From: an uncultured Bacilli bacterium
GTDB taxonomy: Bacteria > Bacillota_I > Bacilli_A > RF39 > UBA660
Length of the DNA stretch: 16,846 nt
Direction: 5' to 3'
Assembly (NCBI GenBank): GCA_934132915.1
Contig: CAKPAK010000036.1
Location: 1-16,846 of the forward strand
Positions 14,024-16,846 of the stretch are shown here, in pieces. Position 1 is the stretch's first letter; the number at the start of each line of letters is the position of its first letter. The notes below the pieces were generated by a model. That model searched no databases. It saw nothing but the letters and a program-made list of their open reading frames with translations, and was not told the origin of the DNA. The position numbers and the translations under genes are program-made.

Positions 14024-14052
14024 ATTCTATCATCTTTGCCTCCCAAAGTCAA
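14024..14052 (-). promoter_or_regulatory. Extended -10 promoter of the yqeG-to-xerD unit
   Basis: Minus-strand TTGACT (14052-14047), a 17-bp spacer, then TAGAAT (14029-14024) with TGA directly before it, making an extended -10. Both hexamers are one base from consensus. The start would be near 14017, giving a leader of about 34 nt. No other clear promoter is seen within the seven genes that follow. Confidence 0.8.
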
Positions 14053-14059
14053 CTCATTT

Positions 14060-14073
14060 CAAACAATTGTTCG
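14060..14073 (-). promoter_or_regulatory. Possible LexA (SOS) box upstream of the yqeG promoter
   Basis: Minus-strand CGAAC-AATT-GTTTG matches the Gram-positive SOS pattern CGAAC-N4-GTTCG at nine of ten defined bases. It lies 7 bp upstream of the -35, which is off-centre for simple repression but close enough to affect polymerase binding. The unit includes uvrA, a classic SOS gene. Its inner AACAATTGTT is a perfect palindrome, so chance is a real alternative. Confidence 0.35.
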
Positions 14074-14089
14074 CTTTTTCTAAACAAAG

Positions 14090-14122
14090 AAGAAAAAGAA
14101 AAAGACAAGTTAAAAATGTCTT
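14090..14122 (-). terminator. Intrinsic terminator after the DUF308 membrane protein gene
   Basis: Minus-strand AAGACA (14122-14117), a 9-nt loop, TGTCTT (14107-14102), then a T-rich tail broken by single C (TTTCTTTTTCTTC). It lies 21 bp past the DUF308 stop and before the yqeG promoter, separating the two minus-strand units. Confidence 0.65.
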
Positions 14123-14142
14123 ATTAAAATCTATTCAATCTC

Positions 14143-14688
14143 CTAATTTTTATGCTCATGTCGCTCTCTAAATAAATGAAAACATTCCATAAAATATAAC
14201 AAAGAAACCAATACTAAATACAAACCAGTCACTTTCAAATAAGTTAAAATCACATGACCAGGATTAAAAATCAATAAAATGCCTATAACCATCGCTAATC
14301 CCCCTAACAACAAGTACTTCCTTCGCCGAACATTCACCACATCTTTTAAATGAACATACCGAACCCACATCTCTACAGCCATAACAAATAAATATAAACT
14401 AAATAAAATTGGCAAAATATTAATCATAAACCCATAATAAACATATAAAACTAAACTAACCCAAACAAAAACAACCCCAATCAAAAGAGACGTATAATTA
14501 TCTTTTAAATGTTCTCGCTCCAAGAAAAAAGATAGCATCTGAATAACCCCAATAATAAAACAAATACAAACCAAAATATAATTAAAAGTCTTTAACAATT
14601 CATCCGTAGCAGCAATAAAAACAATCCCAAGAACCAAATATAAAAGCCCTATCAATACGGTACTCACATTAAAATTCTTTTGAAACAC
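14143..14688 (-). CDS. DUF308/HdeD-like six-helix membrane protein
   Basis: 181 residues, nearly all hydrophobic, with six predicted membrane helices at about 10-27, 35-55, 66-85, 88-108, 125-142 and 147-170. The repeat of the pattern (L/V)xGxxxxxxGxxx(I/L) in helices 1 and 5 (VLIGLLYLVLGIVFI; LLGGLAMVIGILLIFNPG) is typical of the DUF308 (HdeD) family. Members are linked to acid stress in Escherichia coli, but no role is established for this kind in Firmicutes. GTG start 10 nt after AAGGAG, which lies in the end of trxB; the two genes are 6 bp apart. Last gene before a terminator. Three adjacent arginines (121-123) sit in the loop before helix 5. Confidence 0.75.
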   Translation of the reverse strand: MFQKNFNVSTVLIGLLYLVLGIVFIAATDELLKTFNYILVCICFIIGVIQMLSFFLEREHLKDNYTSLLIGVVFVWVSLVLYVYYGFMINILPILFSLYLFVMAVEMWVRYVHLKDVVNVRRRKYLLLGGLAMVIGILLIFNPGHVILTYLKVTGLYLVLVSLLYFMECFHLFRERHEHKN

Positions 14689-14694
14689 AAAAAC

Positions 14695-15588
14695 TCAACT
14701 CCTTAAACACTTATCAATAATATCATTAGCAACCACAACCCCATCATTAGAAGCCGTAACAAGTTGATATACTCTCTTAAAAGTAACATCTCCACACGCA
14801 TAAACATCAAGAACACTACTTCTTCCATTCCCATCCACAACAATATAGCCATCCTTCTTATCCCCCAAAAACAACTCACTATTAGGAACCGAACCAATCG
14901 CCAAAAAAACACAAGCAACCCGAAACTCCCGACCATCCTTCAAACAAACGCCATTCACCCGTTCTTTATCATACAAATACTTACCAATCTCTGAATCCTT
15001 TAAAAGAACAACATTATCCAAATTCAATAACCGCCTCTTTAAAATTTCTTCAGCCCTTAAAGTACTTTTCCTCACCACCAAATAAACACGCCGACAAATA
15101 TTAGATAAATATAAAACCTCACTAACCGCACTATTTCCACCCCCAACAACCATAACATCACGCCCTCGATAAAGAGCCCCATCACAAGTCGCACACAAAC
15201 TAATCCCACGACCCAAAAACTCTTCTTCGTGATTTAAATTCAACAATCGCTCTCGCCTACCCGTAGCAATAACCAAAAAAGAATAAGAATAACTCTTCTG
15301 ATCCGTCATAAGTAAATGTTTATCATAATCAATATTCTTCACATTTTCACAAACATAATTGATATCATTATCATCACCAGTAACTTGCGAATACAACTTC
15401 ATCGCTAAATCCACACCATTTACCTCTTCATAACCAGGATAATTCTCAATAACAGGAATTTTATTCAACTGCCCACCAGGAACATTATTCTCAATCAATA
15501 AAGTAGAAATACCAGCCCTCTTCAAATAAATAGCACAAGACATCCCACTAATCCCAGCACCAATAATAATCACCTTATATTCTTCCAT
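14695..15588 (-). CDS. trxB: Thioredoxin reductase
   Basis: 297 residues from ATG 15588. A flavoprotein that uses NADPH to reduce thioredoxin. FAD-binding GAGISG (10-15), then GGQL near 38-41; redox-active CATC at 132-135 within the NADPH domain, GGGNSA at 149-154, and the second FAD motif CGDV late in the chain. The NADPH-phosphate loop reads VRKSTLRA (172-179) where HRRxxxRA is common: two of the three basic positions remain Arg and one is Lys, so NADPH use is still likely. Start: AAGGAGG is 12 nt before this ATG and 3 nt before an in-frame GTG (15597); neither is ideal, and the ATG gives the usual family N-terminus. It overlaps the end of lgt by 14 bases. The lgt-trxB order is common in Firmicutes. 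Confidence 0.93.
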   Translation of the reverse strand: MEEYKVIIIGAGISGMSCAIYLKRAGISTLLIENNVPGGQLNKIPVIENYPGYEEVNGVDLAMKLYSQVTGDDNDINYVCENVKNIDYDKHLLMTDQKSYSYSFLVIATGRRERLLNLNHEEEFLGRGISLCATCDGALYRGRDVMVVGGGNSAVSEVLYLSNICRRVYLVVRKSTLRAEEILKRRLLNLDNVVLLKDSEIGKYLYDKERVNGVCLKDGREFRVACVFLAIGSVPNSELFLGDKKDGYIVVDGNGRSSVLDVYACGDVTFKRVYQLVTASNDGVVVANDIIDKCLRS

Positions 15589-16384
15589 CAGAACCACTTA
15601 CCTCCTTACCTTTTCCTTGGTATTTTCTCTTTTTCAACCAAAAAGAATAACCAATTCCTAAAGCAACTAAAATCAAAGAAACAATCTGACTAACTCGAAA
15701 AGAACCCCAATATAAAGAATCACTCCGAAGTCCTTCAACAAAAAATCGACCAATCCCATACCAAATAAAATAAAAAGAAATCTGCCTTCCCACTTGATTA
15801 CTATATTTCCTCCTAATAGGTATCAAAATCAAAACACCAATAAAACACCAAATCGATTCATATAAAAAAGTAGGTTGTCGATAAAAACCATCAATATACA
15901 TCCCATCAATAATAAACTTAGGCAAATGCAGATTTTTAAGAGCCACTAAAGTCGTCTTTCCACCATAAGCCTCTTGATTAAAAAAATTCCCCCATCGCCC
16001 AATAGATTGTCCAAGTAACAAAGACAAAGAATAAATATCTAACACACGAACAAAACTTAAATTCTTCTTCTTACAATAATATAAAATATAAAGGATCCCC
16101 GCTATCACTCCCCCATAAATCGCAAGCCCACCACGCCAAATCATCAAAATAGAAAGCAAATCATCCCGATACTCCGAGAAATTAAAAACAACATAATAAA
16201 TTCTCGCTCCTACAATCGCCCATATCACCAAATATAAAACCATATCTATAATCTCATTCGTCTTATAGTTAATTTTCTTACTATACCCAACTACAATCTG
16301 ATAACCAACCAAAACTGCCACTAAAATCAAAAAAGAATACCAATAAACCGTAAACGGACCAATCGTAAAAAGAACTCTACTCAT
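15575..16384 (-). CDS. lgt: Prolipoprotein diacylglyceryl transferase
   Basis: 269 residues. Lgt transfers diacylglycerol from phosphatidylglycerol to the lipobox cysteine of prolipoproteins in the membrane, the first step of lipoprotein maturation. Several membrane helices; the family signature GRWGNFFNQEAYG is complete at 129-141, and YGIGRFFVEGLRSD near the C-terminus carries the second conserved Arg/Glu set. The loop GGLAIYGG (85-92) has Tyr where Escherichia coli has His103; other Firmicutes show Tyr too, as far as I recall. The start ATG overlaps the previous gene's stop as ATGA. The window's own lipoprotein (LTGC at 2074-3195) is a likely client. Confidence 0.96.
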   Translation of the reverse strand: MSRVLFTIGPFTVYWYSFLILVAVLVGYQIVVGYSKKINYKTNEIIDMVLYLVIWAIVGARIYYVVFNFSEYRDDLLSILMIWRGGLAIYGGVIAGILYILYYCKKKNLSFVRVLDIYSLSLLLGQSIGRWGNFFNQEAYGGKTTLVALKNLHLPKFIIDGMYIDGFYRQPTFLYESIWCFIGVLILIPIRRKYSNQVGRQISFYFIWYGIGRFFVEGLRSDSLYWGSFRVSQIVSLILVALGIGYSFWLKKRKYQGKGKEVSGSDGRI

Positions 16385-16842
16385 TTCCTACTCCTTCCTT
16401 TAGAAATTATCGGTTTAATAACCATTCCCTCCATAAACATATTCAAAACCGAAATAACAACCGCAATCAAAAAAGGTAAAACCAAACCATGAATTTGAAA
16501 ATTATCCCCCAATAAAAAACTAGCAATATACAAAATAAAAACATTAATAATAGGATAAAATAACCCCAAAGTAAGTGCTGTAATTGGCAAAGTAATATAA
16601 AACAAAATTGGCTTAATCGTTTGATTCAAAACATAAATAATAATAGAAGCCAAAAAAGCATAAACACCAAAATAACAAAAATTAATATAAAAATGCTTCT
16701 GAAACAAAGATGAAACCGTAATTAATACAATAGAATACCCAACCATATAAAGTAACCACGCAAAAAACTGATTATCCGTAATTCTCTTAAAAGAAAAAGC
16801 TCTAGAATCACGAACATCAGAGGCAACAATTCGCTTTCTCAT
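16381..16842 (-). CDS. YvlD-like membrane protein (phage holin family 4 superfamily)
   Basis: 153 residues with a charged N-terminus (about 1-24) and four to five membrane helices at about 26-46, 52-72, 77-110 (probably two) and 119-137. The segment NQTIKPILFYITLPITALTL then GLFYPIIN (73-100) matches the conserved core of PF04020, the family of Bacillus YvlD. In Bacillus yvlD lies next to hprK-lgt; here it joins lgt directly through an ATGA overlap, and hprK is not between them. The holin name is historical; a general envelope role is more likely, and function is unproven. The ATG is 4 bases from the window edge, so its ribosome binding site is unseen and a longer start upstream cannot be ruled out. 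Confidence 0.8.
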   Translation of the reverse strand: MRKRIVASDVRDSRAFSFKRITDNQFFAWLLYMVGYSIVLITVSSLFQKHFYINFCYFGVYAFLASIIIYVLNQTIKPILFYITLPITALTLGLFYPIINVFILYIASFLLGDNFQIHGLVLPFLIAVVISVLNMFMEGMVIKPIISKGRSRK

Positions 16843-16846
16843 AAGT

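Noticed and set aside
13848..14171. Plus-strand frame of 107 codons across the yqeG promoter region
   Set aside because: It overlaps the start of yqeG and a terminator, has no ribosome binding site, and no recognisable domain.
15053..15075. Altered NADPH loop of thioredoxin reductase (VRKSTLRA) as a sign of a new electron donor
   Set aside because: Two Arg and one Lys are kept, so the phosphate-binding charge is preserved; natural variation is the simpler reading.
16100..16140. Lgt with Tyr in place of the Escherichia coli His103
   Set aside because: Tyr at this place occurs in other Firmicutes as far as I recall, and the main signature is complete; not strong evidence of a changed function.

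Overview
The window looks like chromosomal DNA from a low-GC Firmicute, probably class Bacilli; an Erysipelotrichales- or RF39-like gut lineage is a guess. The DNA is very AT-rich, Shine-Dalgarno sites are strong (AGGAG/GGAGG), promoters are sigma-A-like, and the gene set (yqeG/yqeH, mrnC, rlmB, sigH-type sigma factor, lgt, yvlD-type membrane protein) is typical of Firmicutes. Tryptophan is encoded by TGG and TGA ends several genes (trxB, the yvlD-type gene, the cohesin-like gene), so it does not use the Mycoplasma code.

Region 1 (1-1960, minus strand) is an envelope/polysaccharide transcription unit. A promoter at 1932-1960 drives a membrane-anchored cohesin/cadherin-like surface protein, then a polyprenyl-phosphate sugar-1-phosphate transferase, then a GT4-type glycosyltransferase that runs off the left edge. 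Region 2 (about 2023-3302, minus) is a separate unit: one LppM-domain-like lipoprotein with an acidic linker, a transmembrane helix and a charged cytoplasmic tail. Its promoter overlaps a perfect 20-bp palindrome.

Region 3 (about 3300-3850) has no protein gene and is the most interesting stretch. It holds a well-formed candidate small RNA of about 98 nt on the plus strand (promoter 3458-3486; three hairpins; unpaired C-rich segment; intrinsic terminator). Just downstream is a 14-nt block complementary to two separated segments of that RNA, then further inverted repeats. Region 4 (3851-6792, plus) is a one-polypeptide Type IIG restriction-modification enzyme with its own promoter and terminator. 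It is the only protein gene on the plus strand and has the look of an acquired island.

Region 5 (6901-14052, minus) is a long housekeeping unit read from a strong extended -10 promoter: yqeG, yqeH, mrnC, rlmB, sigH, uvrA and a XerC/D-type recombinase, mostly overlapping or closely packed. Ribosome maturation, RNA modification, an alternative sigma factor, nucleotide excision repair and recombination are therefore linked in one unit. A near-consensus SOS box lies just upstream of the promoter. Region 6 (14102-16842, minus) is a second compact unit: yvlD-like membrane protein, lgt, trxB and a DUF308/HdeD-like membrane protein, ending in a terminator. Lgt is the enzyme that would lipidate the lipoprotein of region 2.
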